Shown: positions 8,487-16,474 of the stretch, piece by piece | Position numbering within the stretch: position 1 is the stretch's first letter | Layout: every line of letters begins with the position of its first letter | Origin: Neorhizobium petrolearium | GTDB taxonomy: Bacteria; Pseudomonadota; Alphaproteobacteria; Rhizobiales; Rhizobiaceae | Assembly (NCBI RefSeq): GCF_017873175.1 | Contig: NZ_JAGGJW010000005.1 | Coordinates: forward strand, 310,001-374,000 | Direction of reading: 5' to 3' | Length of the DNA stretch: 64,000 bases | The notes under the pieces: model-generated | What the model was told of the DNA's origin: nothing | What the model saw: only the letters and a program-made list of their open reading frames with translations | The model's database searches: none | Program-made: the position numbers and the translations under genes

Positions 8487-9998
8487 ATGAAAGCCGATGT
8501 CCCAGTTCCCCGCCGCTACGCCAATCTTCAGGATTTTGTTGCCTTTCTGGAAAGCAGAGGACGGCTGAAGCGGATATCTCAACCCGTATCGCTGGTCCAT
8601 GAGATCACCGAAATCCATCGCCGGGTTCTCATGGATCAGGGGCCGGCGCTGCTCTTCGAAAAGCCGGTCGATGCTTCCGGCAACGTCCAGCCGATCCCGC
8701 TCCTCGCCAATCTGTTCGGGACACGCGAGAGAATAGAATGGGGCCTTGGGCTTGAGGCAGGCGGCATCGCGGGACTTGCCGCTTTCCTGAGTGAATTGCG
8801 TGAACCGCAGCCGCCGAAATCGGTCCGTGAGGCGTGGCAGAAACTCCCGCTTCTGAAAGCCGCCCTCGCCCTGAACTCCCGTTCGACATCTCGCGCGCCT
8901 TGCCAGGAGATCGTCTGGCAAGGCACGGAAATTGATCTCGACCGGTTGCCGATCCAGTCGTGCTGGCCCGGCGAGCCCGCCCCCCTCATTACGTGGCCAT
9001 TGGTGATCACGCGCGCGCCGGACGACCCGACGGATATCAATATCGGCATCTACCGGATGCAGAAGCTCGGCAAGGACCGCCTGATCATGCGCTGGCTTGC
9101 CCATCGCGGTGGCGCAAGACACCACCGTATGTGGCAGGCGCTCGGCTGCGACATGCCGGTGGCGGTCGTCATCGGTGCGGATCCGGCAACAATCCTCGTT
9201 GCCGTCATGCCGCTGCCGGAGAACCTGAGCGAGTTGAATTTCGCCGGCCTGTTGAAAGGCAGGCGACAGGAGATCGCGCCGGCGTTCTCTGTACCGCTTC
9301 CGGTTCCCGCAGAGGCGGAAATTGTCCTGGAGGGTCTGGTTTCCGCTGCCGAAATGGCTGAAGAGGGCCCCTACGGAGATCACACGGGATACTACAACGC
9401 CGTCGAGGCCTTTCCCGTTCTTTCCCTTTCGGCGATCACGATGCGCCGCAATCCGCTTTATCTCTCCACCTATACCGGCCGTCCCCCGGATGAGCCGTCC
9501 AGGCTCGGTGAAGCCATGAGCGAGCTCTTCATCCCGTTGGTCAAGCGCCAGTTCCCCGAAATCCATGATCTCTGGCTCCCGCCGGAGGCCTGTTCATATC
9601 GGGCGATGGTCGTTTCGATCGACAAGCGCTATCCGGGGCATGCCCGACGGATCATGATGGGCCTTTGGTCGATCTTGCCGCAGTTCAGCTATACCAAGCT
9701 GATCATCGTGGTGGATCGCGACATCGATGTCAGAAGCTGGCCGGATATCGTCTGGGCGCTTTCCACCCGCCTCGATGCCAGCCGCGACCTCATGATGGTG
9801 GATAAAACCCCGATCGATTACCTCGATTTTGCCTCTCCGCAGCCCGGGCTCGGTGGCAAGCTGGGGCTGGATGCCACGACCAAGATCGGTTCCGAAACAG
9901 CGAGGGAATGGGGCAAGGTTCTCAAGATGTCCCCTGAAGTTGTCGGAAAGGTCGACCGCATATGGGCGTCCCTCGGCCTCGGCGAGGTCTCGCCATGA
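8487..9998 (+). CDS. ubiD: UbiD-family prenylated-flavin decarboxylase
   Basis: 503 residues from the ATG at 8487 (MKADVPVPRRYANLQDF). The open frame runs further back, but that part covers the FNR-type box and is unlikely to be coding. Family hallmarks are INIGIYRMQ, HRGG and EEGPYGDHTGYYN, the last close to the motif of genuine 4-hydroxy-3-polyprenylbenzoate decarboxylases. It would remove the carboxyl group from the quinone precursor using prenylated FMN made by UbiX (not in the window). Its place among denitrification genes and near ubiTUV suggests a role in anaerobic ubiquinone synthesis. A different aromatic substrate cannot be excluded. Confidence 0.82.
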   Translation: MKADVPVPRRYANLQDFVAFLESRGRLKRISQPVSLVHEITEIHRRVLMDQGPALLFEKPVDASGNVQPIPLLANLFGTRERIEWGLGLEAGGIAGLAAFLSELREPQPPKSVREAWQKLPLLKAALALNSRSTSRAPCQEIVWQGTEIDLDRLPIQSCWPGEPAPLITWPLVITRAPDDPTDINIGIYRMQKLGKDRLIMRWLAHRGGARHHRMWQALGCDMPVAVVIGADPATILVAVMPLPENLSELNFAGLLKGRRQEIAPAFSVPLPVPAEAEIVLEGLVSAAEMAEEGPYGDHTGYYNAVEAFPVLSLSAITMRRNPLYLSTYTGRPPDEPSRLGEAMSELFIPLVKRQFPEIHDLWLPPEACSYRAMVVSIDKRYPGHARRIMMGLWSILPQFSYTKLIIVVDRDIDVRSWPDIVWALSTRLDASRDLMMVDKTPIDYLDFASPQPGLGGKLGLDATTKIGSETAREWGKVLKMSPEVVGKVDRIWASLGLGEVSP

Positions 9999-10092
9999 CA
10001 ACCCGATCATTTGCAGACCTGCGAGCGGCACCTGCGAGAGAACAAACCGGCCTCACCGCAATCCTGAAATCATCATCGACGAGGAGTACATC

Positions 10093-10755
10093 ATGAGTGG
10101 AATTAACCCGGACAAGACGGTCGCCGCCTTCGCCACGGAACTGCCGGGCGCCGCTGAAATCTTTCGCCGTCACGGCATCAGCTTCTGCTGCGGCGGCGAC
10201 ATACCTCTGTCCATGGCGGCCGAACAGGCAGGCCTTGCGCCGGCGGCCCTGATCGCCGATCTGGAGGCCCTCGAACAGGCATCGGGACGGGATGCGCCGC
10301 AGGAAACATTGGCCCTGATTGCGCACATCCTCAGCAGGTATCACGCCGCGCATCGCGAAGAGCTCGATTGGCTTATCCCTCTGGCCCAGAAAGTCGAGCG
10401 GGTGCATGCCGCTCACCCTTCCGCACCGATCGGACTTTCAGAAACCTTGACAAGTCTGCGAGACGAACTGGAAGGTCATATGAAAAGGGAGGAGCAGGTA
10501 CTCTTTCCGATGATGCAGCGCGGCGGCAGCCCGATGATTAGCCATCCGATCTCCGAAATGCGGCACGAGCATGAAGATGAAACACAGCATCTGCAGGCCA
10601 TCGAGCATGTGACGCACGGCCTTGCCCTGCCGGAAGGTGCCTGCAGATCCTGGACGGCGCTCTATACGGGATTGCGCAAATTCACCGACGACCTTGTCGT
10701 CCATATGCATCTCGAGAACGAAGTGCTGTTCCCACGGTTTGAAACCGTGTCGTAG
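10093..10755 (+). CDS. Iron-sulfur cluster repair di-iron protein (RIC/YtfE/DnrN)
   Basis: 220 residues, the standard RIC length. An N-terminal ScdA-type segment (about 10-45) holds the Cys pair in HGISFCCGGDIPL and is followed by a hemerythrin-like four-helix bundle whose iron-binding residues lie in YHAAHREEL, HMKREEQVLFP, MRHEHEDE and HMHLENEVLFP. RIC proteins restore Fe-S clusters damaged by nitric oxide or peroxide. The start at 10093 has AGGAG six bases upstream. The open frame extends back into ubiD but carries no family signal there. It lies 94 bases after ubiD, probably in the same transcript. Confidence 0.93.
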   Translation: MSGINPDKTVAAFATELPGAAEIFRRHGISFCCGGDIPLSMAAEQAGLAPAALIADLEALEQASGRDAPQETLALIAHILSRYHAAHREELDWLIPLAQKVERVHAAHPSAPIGLSETLTSLRDELEGHMKREEQVLFPMMQRGGSPMISHPISEMRHEHEDETQHLQAIEHVTHGLALPEGACRSWTALYTGLRKFTDDLVVHMHLENEVLFPRFETVS

Positions 10756-10815
10756 AATGTCAAAGCGCGTTGAAGCGGTAGATCCCGCCTCAATATCATC
10801 GACGAAGGAAAAGCG

Positions 10816-11091
10816 ATGCATATCGAACGGGGCCCGAACGGGGACTTCATACTGGAATCCGGTGAACTCGCCGGTCGGTTCGGGCTATCAGGCGACGACT
10901 TCCGGCGGAGAATCCGGCAAGGTCTCGTGAAAAGCATGGTCGAGCGTGGCGAAGCTGAGGACATCGGGACCTGCCGCCTCAGCGTTCGCCTTGGAAACCG
11001 CCTGTGGCGCGCCATCCTGAGCGACGAAGGCGAGGTCCGGGACGAAGCCATGACGTTCGTTCGCGGAGGAGGCCGGGTTCGCGGGCCCTGA
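10816..11091 (+). CDS. DUF6522-like small protein
   Basis: A 91-residue soluble protein with the pattern LAGRFGLSGDDFRRRIRQGLV followed by VERGEAEDIGTCRLSVRLGNRLWR, recognised as the small DUF6522-type family often found among nitrogen-oxide genes. There is no cofactor motif, signal peptide or membrane span. An AAGGA-like ribosome site precedes the ATG. It sits between RIC and a hemerythrin-like gene, so a role in the nitrosative stress response is plausible but undemonstrated. Confidence 0.7.
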   Translation: MHIERGPNGDFILESGELAGRFGLSGDDFRRRIRQGLVKSMVERGEAEDIGTCRLSVRLGNRLWRAILSDEGEVRDEAMTFVRGGGRVRGP

Positions 11092-11135
11092 CGCCGATGC
11101 AACCTCCCGTTCCTGGTGACAATGAGGGAATGAAT

Positions 11136-11609
11136 ATGCCTGCAGACGCAAACCTGAACGCGCATGCTCTCGCCCAGCTCGAAAGGAATCACGAAGCTCT
11201 CATGGCGCTTTGCCTCGTCCTGGAAGAGATTGCTTTTGCGCTCCCGTCGGACGTGGACCGCGAGGCCTGTCTGCGCGCGTCGCAGATCATGATTCCGCTT
11301 CTGCAGCAGACGCATCAGGTGGAGGAACGGATCCTGTTCCCGGATTTCGACAGGAATGCCGGCTCACATTTCGCCGCCACGTTGATCGAGCGACTGAAAG
11401 CCGAGCACCGCTGTGACGTGCTGACCTGCGAGGAGGTATCGCTCATGCTGAAAGCGATGGCAGAAAGGCCCGATATCCCGCCTGAACAGGCCGTTCGTTA
11501 CATGCTCCAGGGCTTCTTGGAAAGCGTCCGCAGACACGTCCTTTCCGAAAAACTGATCATCGAAGCACTTCTGGTCGCGGAGGCCGAAGGTCGCGAAGTT
11601 CTCGCCTAG
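11136..11609 (+). CDS. Hemerythrin-like domain protein
   Basis: A protein of about 157 residues. Histidines and acidic residues occur in the hemerythrin pattern: LERNHEALM, QTHQVEERILFPDF and LKAEHRCD, then SVRRHVLSEKLI. These would bind a di-iron site in a four-helix bundle. The start at 11136 has GAGGGA six bases upstream; the ATG at 11130 is too close to it. It follows RIC and the DUF6522 gene on the same strand. It may bind or detoxify NO or O2, or store iron, which is inference. Confidence 0.83.
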   Translation: MPADANLNAHALAQLERNHEALMALCLVLEEIAFALPSDVDREACLRASQIMIPLLQQTHQVEERILFPDFDRNAGSHFAATLIERLKAEHRCDVLTCEEVSLMLKAMAERPDIPPEQAVRYMLQGFLESVRRHVLSEKLIIEALLVAEAEGREVLA

Positions 11610-11927
11610 CCAGGCTCGCCTCCGTGATGTGAGTTCCCCTCACGCCGCGGCACGTCTTCCTATATCGGAGCCGATCTCCTCTCCGGTCTGAAACGCGCCG
11701 AGCTGTGCCCTCAGTTTCTCGGTCTCGCTTGCCGCAGCGCAAACAATCCGGCATTGAGCCGCCGGGCAAAACTATCCGCACCCCATTGGCAAATCTTGCT
11801 TGCGGATCGGCAGAGCCATGAGCCGAAACCCGTTCGACCGGAACTGTCGTTTGTCTTTGCGCTAGCTCAAACACCGCCCCTCCTGCAGTCGATAGCCTAG
11901 GTCCGCATTTCAGCAGGATGTGTCAAT
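11610..11927. other. Intergenic region upstream of ubiTUV
   Basis: This 318-base gap holds the promoter region of the ubiTUV genes, including the FNR-type box at 11856-11871. Short minus-strand open frames here lack any recognisable family pattern or good ribosome site. Nothing else stood out. Confidence 0.6.
11856..11871. promoter_or_regulatory. FNR/NnrR-type box TTTGCGCTAGCTCAAA
   Basis: A near-perfect inverted repeat with the TTG-N8-CAA core and flanking T/A. Its centre lies about 64 bases before the ubiT ATG, a usual position for activation by an FNR/NnrR-type protein. It suggests that anaerobic ubiquinone synthesis is induced together with nap and nor. Confidence 0.75.
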
Positions 11928-12437
11928 ATGGAATTTCCCCGCTTGCTCGCCATTCCCTTGAACTACATGCCGCTTGCGGCGATTGAACGAGCGACGGGAA
12001 TGCTGTTCCAGCGGCTGTTGAAGGAGCATCCGGATCTCTTCGAACGGCTGGGGGAGCACAAGGCGAAACGCTTCGCCTTTCTGCCGGGCGACCTACCGCT
12101 CGCCTTCATCGTGGAGCCGGCCCGGCCGGCGATCTGCGTCATCAGAAAGTCGGCAATGCGAAGCGCGGTTGATGCCTCGGTGGAAGGGCCGCTCTTCATG
12201 TTGCTTGCACTGCTCGAAGGCCGTTGCGATGCCGATGCATTGTTCTTCTCGCGCGATCTTTCCATCACAGGAGACATGGAGGCCATGCTTGCGATGCGGA
12301 ATGCGCTCGACGACGCCGATATCGACCTGCCGCGCGACCTGTCGGCCCTCGCCGGTCCTCTCGCTCCGGTCTTCGGAAAGATGGCCGAGGACATTCGCCG
12401 TCGAGCACTTGCCGATGAGGTCTCCGCATGGAACTGA
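11928..12437 (+). CDS. ubiT: UbiT, SCP2-domain accessory factor of anaerobic ubiquinone synthesis
   Basis: 169 residues with an SCP2 sterol-carrier-like fold (about 40-130; FLPGDLPLAFIVEP and GDMEAMLAMRNALDDADID). E. coli UbiT (YhbT) is a lipid-binding protein needed for ubiquinone production without oxygen. The gene overlaps ubiU by 10 bases, and ubiU overlaps ubiV by 4, giving the compact ubiT-ubiU-ubiV arrangement that makes the assignment convincing. It begins the unit controlled by the FNR-type box at 11856. Confidence 0.88.
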   Translation: MEFPRLLAIPLNYMPLAAIERATGMLFQRLLKEHPDLFERLGEHKAKRFAFLPGDLPLAFIVEPARPAICVIRKSAMRSAVDASVEGPLFMLLALLEGRCDADALFFSRDLSITGDMEAMLAMRNALDDADIDLPRDLSALAGPLAPVFGKMAEDIRRRALADEVSAWN

Positions 12438-13405
12438 TCTGCCCGGCCGGAACGCCCGCGGCCTTCCGCGAGGCCGTCGATGCAGGAGCCGACGCCGTTT
12501 ACTGCGGCTTTCGTGACGAGACCAATGCCCGCAATTTCCCCGGCCTCAATTTCAGTCGCGACGAATTGCGCACGGCGATCGATTATGCCCGCCGCCATGG
12601 CACGCAGACCTTTGTTGCCCTCAATACCTTCATGCGCGCCGGGGACGAGGAGATATGGTATCGCGCTGCCGCCGATGCGGTCGCGCTCGGCGCCGATGCT
12701 TTGATCCTCGCAGATTTCGGCCTGATGGCGCATGTGACGGAGCGTTATCCCGAACAGCGGCTGCATGTCTCGGTCCAGGCTTCCGCCTCGAACGCGGATG
12801 CGATCAATTTTCTGGTCGATGCGTTCAATGCCAGGCGGGTCGTCCTGCCGAGGACGCTAACCATCGCCGACATCGCCCGCATTGCACCGCAGATTCGTTG
12901 CGAGATCGAGGTCTTCGTGTTCGGCGGGCTTTGCGTCATGGCAGAGGGGCGCTGTTCTCTATCCTCCTATGCCACCGGAAAATCGCCAAACATGAACGGC
13001 GTCTGCTCGCCGGCAAGCCACGTGCGGTACCGTCAGGAAGGCAATGAACTGGTTTCGGAGCTTGGTGATTACACCATCAATCGCTTCCCCGCCGGCGAGG
13101 CGGCCGGCTACCCCACTCTGTGCAAGGGCCGCTTCGATATCGCCGACAGCCGCGCCTATGCTTTCGAGGACCCGGTTTCTCTCGATGTGATGGGCGAGAT
13201 CGATGCGCTTGCCGCCGCGGGTGTCAGCGCTTTGAAGATCGAAGGCCGCCAGCGCGGCAAGGCCTATGTCGCCGAAGTCGTGTCGACCCTGAAGAGGGCG
13301 TTGTCGGCCGATCCTGCCAAGCGAGCCGCATTGCTTGCCGGCCTGCGTAACCTGAGCGAAGGCCAGAAGACCACGTCTGGCGCCTATGAGAAGCGCTGGA
13401 GATGA
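12428..13405 (+). CDS. ubiU: UbiU, U32-family O2-independent ubiquinone hydroxylase subunit
   Basis: 325 residues of the peptidase-U32-like family. The four [4Fe-4S] cysteines fall at C169, C176, C193 and C232, the same numbers as I recall for E. coli UbiU (YhbU), which separates it from U32 proteases and RlhA/TrhP RNA-modifying relatives. UbiU forms a heterodimer with UbiV and carries out ring hydroxylations of the ubiquinone precursor without oxygen, using prephenate as oxygen donor. The overlaps with ubiT (10 bases) and ubiV (ATGA) imply coupled synthesis. Confidence 0.93.
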   Translation: MELICPAGTPAAFREAVDAGADAVYCGFRDETNARNFPGLNFSRDELRTAIDYARRHGTQTFVALNTFMRAGDEEIWYRAAADAVALGADALILADFGLMAHVTERYPEQRLHVSVQASASNADAINFLVDAFNARRVVLPRTLTIADIARIAPQIRCEIEVFVFGGLCVMAEGRCSLSSYATGKSPNMNGVCSPASHVRYRQEGNELVSELGDYTINRFPAGEAAGYPTLCKGRFDIADSRAYAFEDPVSLDVMGEIDALAAAGVSALKIEGRQRGKAYVAEVVSTLKRALSADPAKRAALLAGLRNLSEGQKTTSGAYEKRWR

Positions 13406-14349
13406 GCATGAGCCGCACCGTCCCGCCCTCCCTGACGATGGGGCCTGTCTATTATCTCTGGGATGGCCCCAAATGGCGCGATTTTCATTTCCGCATCGCC
13501 GACGAAGCGCCGGTGGATCGCGTGGTGATAGGCGAGACCGTTTGCTCCAAGCGCCAGCATTTCATCGAACCCCATATCGCCGAGGTGATCGAGCGGCTTG
13601 AAACGGCCGGAAAGAAGGTGGTTCTGTCGACGCTGTCACTCGTCACGCTGGAGCGGGAAAGCCGGCAGATCCGGGAACTGATCGCCGACAGCGAGCATCT
13701 GATCGAAGCCAACGACCTTTCCGCCCTGGGACTGCTGAACGGCAGGCCTCACAGCATCGGCCCATTGGTCAATGTCTACAATGCAGCGACAGCCAGACTG
13801 CTCGCTGACCGCGGTGCGACCGCAATCTGTCTGCCACCGGAACTGCCTTTCACATCCGTCGAGAAGATCATTGCCGACGATCCCGGGATCGCATTCGAGG
13901 TGTTCGCCTTCGGCCGCATGCCGCTCGCGATTTCGGCGCGATGCGCGCATGCCAGATCCAAGGGCAGGATCAAGGACAATTGCCAGTTCGTGTGCGGAGA
14001 AGACCCGGACGGCCTGCCGGTGAAAACCCTTGACCGTCAGTCTTTCCTCGCGCTGAACGGAGTGCAGACCGTCTCCCATACCTGTCAGGCGCTCCTGGGC
14101 GAACTCGCAAGCCTCTCCGCATGCGGCGTTTCGGCCATCCGCCTGTCGCCCCAGGATTGCGACATGGTGGCGGTCGCAAAGCTCTATCGCGCCGTGCTCG
14201 ATGACACGCTGGATGCAGACGAGGCGATCGCGCTGCTGCGCGAAATCTATCCGATGGCACCCTTGTCGAACGGTTTTCATCATGCACGCGAAGGAGCTGC
14301 ATGGGTCGCCCGTGCCCGCAATACGGCCCACGGCGCAGACCTGAGCTAA
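13402..14349 (+). CDS. ubiV: UbiV, partner of UbiU
   Basis: 315 residues of the U32-like family. Cysteines at C48, C181, C194 and C198 keep the spacing of the cluster ligands of E. coli UbiV (YhbV; recalled as 39/180/193/197). UbiV with UbiU supplies the O2-independent hydroxylation steps of ubiquinone synthesis. The ATG overlaps the ubiU stop (ATGA). It ends 65 bases before the convergent nnrU stop. Confidence 0.92.
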   Translation: MSMSRTVPPSLTMGPVYYLWDGPKWRDFHFRIADEAPVDRVVIGETVCSKRQHFIEPHIAEVIERLETAGKKVVLSTLSLVTLERESRQIRELIADSEHLIEANDLSALGLLNGRPHSIGPLVNVYNAATARLLADRGATAICLPPELPFTSVEKIIADDPGIAFEVFAFGRMPLAISARCAHARSKGRIKDNCQFVCGEDPDGLPVKTLDRQSFLALNGVQTVSHTCQALLGELASLSACGVSAIRLSPQDCDMVAVAKLYRAVLDDTLDADEAIALLREIYPMAPLSNGFHHAREGAAWVARARNTAHGADLS

Positions 14350-14414
14350 CTTATTAGCATAAGCGGAGGAGGCGACCAGGATCGACGGCTGAAGCGCGCC
14401 TCGTCAGAACGTGA

Positions 14415-15098
14415 TCAAGCTCGAAGGAAAACAAGCGGATCCGCGCCCATCAGGGCGGCATGCCCTCCCGCAAGAAGCCAGAAGACAAGCACGACGGTGA
14501 AAAGGATGGCCACGGCCATCGGCCTGTCGATCCTGAGCCTGGTTCGCCCTTTGATGGCTGCCGCGAAGGGAATGACGGAACTTTGCGAAGAGGCCACCGG
14601 CCATGTGGCTTCGGATGCGCGACGCGCCCTTCTTTCGAGCATGAGGAACCCGCCGGCAGAGAAGACGGCGAAGCCGCCGAACAGGAGGAGCGAACGCAGA
14701 TCTCCGTTGGGCGGGATGTGCCCGATCGACCAGCACAGAAAACCCCATAGAACCGGATGGCGCGTCACGGCCACGATGGCGTCCGGTTCACCTTTCTTCC
14801 TGAACGAGATCGAAAAGGGATTCCGGCTGAAAAGGCCGGCCAGAACCAGGAATAGCCCGATCGGCGAGAGCAGGAGCGTGCACCAGGCCTGCCATGGCTC
14901 CGGCTGCCAGACTTCCACGTAATCGAGGCTCAGGGCGGAAAGGAAAAGCCAGGCAAGAGCCGCGGTGGAAACGACGGAATAGGCGGCGATATAACTTCCG
15001 TGCCCCATCCATTCGATCAGCGTGCCACGGATCCGCGGCACCGCCGGTATGGAGTGCAGGGCGATGAACGCCGTAAACGCCAACAGGAACTCCGGCAT
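14415..15098 (-). CDS. nnrU: NnrU-family membrane protein
   Basis: 227 residues, highly hydrophobic, with about six transmembrane segments and the NnrU-family features FRKKGEPDAIVAVTRHPVLWG and WSIGHIPPNGD in the middle. NnrU was described as needed for nitric oxide metabolism in Rhodobacter, and the family is related to isoprenylcysteine methyltransferase-like and NnrU/MddA membrane proteins. Its biochemical role is not settled. It lies downstream of a 51-residue membrane protein gene and opposite norEF, as in other denitrifying alphaproteobacteria. Confidence 0.88.
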   Translation of the reverse strand: MPEFLLAFTAFIALHSIPAVPRIRGTLIEWMGHGSYIAAYSVVSTAALAWLFLSALSLDYVEVWQPEPWQAWCTLLLSPIGLFLVLAGLFSRNPFSISFRKKGEPDAIVAVTRHPVLWGFLCWSIGHIPPNGDLRSLLLFGGFAVFSAGGFLMLERRARRASEATWPVASSQSSVIPFAAAIKGRTRLRIDRPMAVAILFTVVLVFWLLAGGHAALMGADPLVFLRA

Positions 15099-15108
15099 GG
15101 CAGGACTG

Positions 15109-15264
15109 CTACTGTTGCCAGAAGAGAACGCCGGCTATGGCAACTGAAAAGACAACTGCCGCCAGCGAGCTGTACCCCTGCAGCACCCCCATGCGCTTCA
15201 GCGCGATGGCGAATATGACAATGATCGGAGCGGCCATCACGAGGCCGATTTGAGCATCAGACAT
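15109..15264 (-). CDS. 51-residue membrane protein of the nor/nnr cluster
   Basis: A short gene starting at the ATG at 15264 (MSDAQIGLVMAAPIIV) with AGGA six bases upstream. It encodes two predicted transmembrane helices (about 6-22 and 32-49) joined by a basic loop, ALKRMGVLQG. The open frame extends much further back, but that part lies across the norE promoter and gene and is a shadow. It is ten bases before nnrU on the same strand, so the two are co-transcribed. It could correspond to the small NnrT of Rhodobacter; I cannot confirm homology. Confidence 0.7.
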   Translation of the reverse strand: MSDAQIGLVMAAPIIVIFAIALKRMGVLQGYSSLAAVVFSVAIAGVLFWQQ

Positions 15265-15313
15265 GACAAATCCTTGGTTTTGCCCTGATCCTAAGCCCTC
15301 CATCTCTCGTTTC

Positions 15314-15329
15314 TTTGCGATATGACAAA
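15314..15329. promoter_or_regulatory. FNR/NnrR-type box TTTGCGATATGACAAA
   Basis: A TTG-N8-CAA site with T/A flanks, centred about 57 bases from both the norE start (15379) and the small-gene/nnrU start (15264). The symmetric placement suits control of both divergent units from one site. Confidence 0.72.
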
Positions 15330-15378
15330 GAGCGGCGCCTGATTTGCCTTCATCTTCTGCCCGGAAAATAACGGAGAC

Positions 15379-15930
15379 ATGAGAATGGCGGTAATCCCGG
15401 CGCCCGACGAGGCGGACGAAGGCAGCGACCTTCTTCTCTGGGTCCTGGTCTGGGGGGAACTTGCAGCATTCGGCATCCTGCTGATCGGCTATCTCATCAT
15501 GTCGATGCTTCACCCGGAAAGCTTTGCGCTTGCAAAGCTCCACCTCACCCCTCGGCTGGCGGGATTCAACACCGTCGTGCTCCTGGCGAGCAGCTGGCAG
15601 GCGGCGCTGGCCGCGAACTCGCAGGATAAACCCGGCCGACAGCGCCTCTTCCTGTTGCTCGCCGCGGCATTGGGTTTCCTTTTCGTGGCGTTGAAATTCG
15701 TCGAGTACAGTTCCGAATGGACAGCTGCCGGCAGTGAGAACCTTCAAACCTTTTTCGAACTCTATTTTCTCATCACCGGCTTCCACCTGGCGCATGTGGC
15801 TTTCGTAGCGGCTCTTTTCGTGCTGGCGGCGATCAGACTGGAGCGCTCGACAATCGTCATCCTGACGACTGTCTGGCATGTCATAGACATCGTCTGGCTG
15901 GTGATGTTCCCCTTGATCTATCTGAGCTAG
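15379..15930 (+). CDS. norE: NorE, cytochrome c oxidase subunit III-like accessory protein
   Basis: 183 residues with five transmembrane segments of the cytochrome oxidase subunit III family (WVLVWGELAAFGILLIGY; LITGFHLAHVAFVAALFV; TVWHVIDIVWLVMFPLIY). NorE supports full activity of the cytochrome c-dependent nitric oxide reductase. An in-frame ATG six bases further on (15385) is better spaced from the GGAG ribosome site, so the true start could be either. norF follows 15 bases later. Confidence 0.9.
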   Translation: MRMAVIPAPDEADEGSDLLLWVLVWGELAAFGILLIGYLIMSMLHPESFALAKLHLTPRLAGFNTVVLLASSWQAALAANSQDKPGRQRLFLLLAAALGFLFVALKFVEYSSEWTAAGSENLQTFFELYFLITGFHLAHVAFVAALFVLAAIRLERSTIVILTTVWHVIDIVWLVMFPLIYLS

Positions 15931-15945
15931 GGTCGGGAGGCCGGA

Positions 15946-16218
15946 ATGAACGATTCGAAACTCTTCGGCAGCGCGAATTGGGTCTTGATGCTCGGCATCG
16001 TTGGCGCGCTGATCGCGGCCCAGTGGAAGCAGGAGGCGATCCCGATGATCGCGTTCACCGTCATCCTGGTCATGACGGTCGCGAAAGCGCGGCTCATCGT
16101 GCTCGACTTCATGAGCCTGCGTGGGACGCGGCCTCTTCTGGCCCGTGCGCTGATGATCTGGCCGATGTTCTTCGCGGCTCTCTCCCTGGGCAAGGTCGTG
16201 CTGGCGGCTGTTCTCTAG
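15946..16218 (+). CDS. norF: NorF, small membrane protein of NO reductase
   Basis: 90 residues with three transmembrane segments and the motif KARLIVLDFMSLRGT between helices two and three, typical of NorF and of the cytochrome oxidase subunit IV-like fold. Paracoccus NorEF are needed for efficient NO reductase activity. It is co-transcribed with norE. The gap of 256 bases to norC contains its own FNR-type box. Confidence 0.88.
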   Translation: MNDSKLFGSANWVLMLGIVGALIAAQWKQEAIPMIAFTVILVMTVAKARLIVLDFMSLRGTRPLLARALMIWPMFFAALSLGKVVLAAVL

Positions 16219-16352
16219 GCAAACCTCCGCTCCACTCTCAAGCCGGTGCGTGCCCTGACCCGCAGGCGCGTTCGTCGTTGCTCCCTACCGGCGCCAGGGA
16301 AAGCCGGCCCTCGCCTTTTGAGATCGCGGTCTCTCGAAGCTCCGACTTTTTG

Positions 16353-16368
16353 TTTGGGAAAGCGCAAA
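16353..16368. promoter_or_regulatory. FNR/NnrR-type box TTTGGGAAAGCGCAAA
   Basis: A TTG-N8-CAA site with T/A flanks in the norF-norC gap, centred about 114 bases before the norC ATG. It would give norCBQD its own NO/anaerobic promoter. The right half (CGCAAA) equals that of the site at 8438. Confidence 0.7.
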
Positions 16369-16474
16369 GAACCCATCCCGGAATCCCCGCATAGAAGCTC
16401 CCACGGGCCATCGTCCGCATCTGCGGCTCGACTCCCGAATTTGCCAAAGGCATCCGCACATAGGGGACATCAGG

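Noticed and set aside
11557..11874. Minus-strand frame in the gap before ubiT
   Set aside because: It overlaps the hemerythrin gene end and the FNR-type box and shows no protein family signal.
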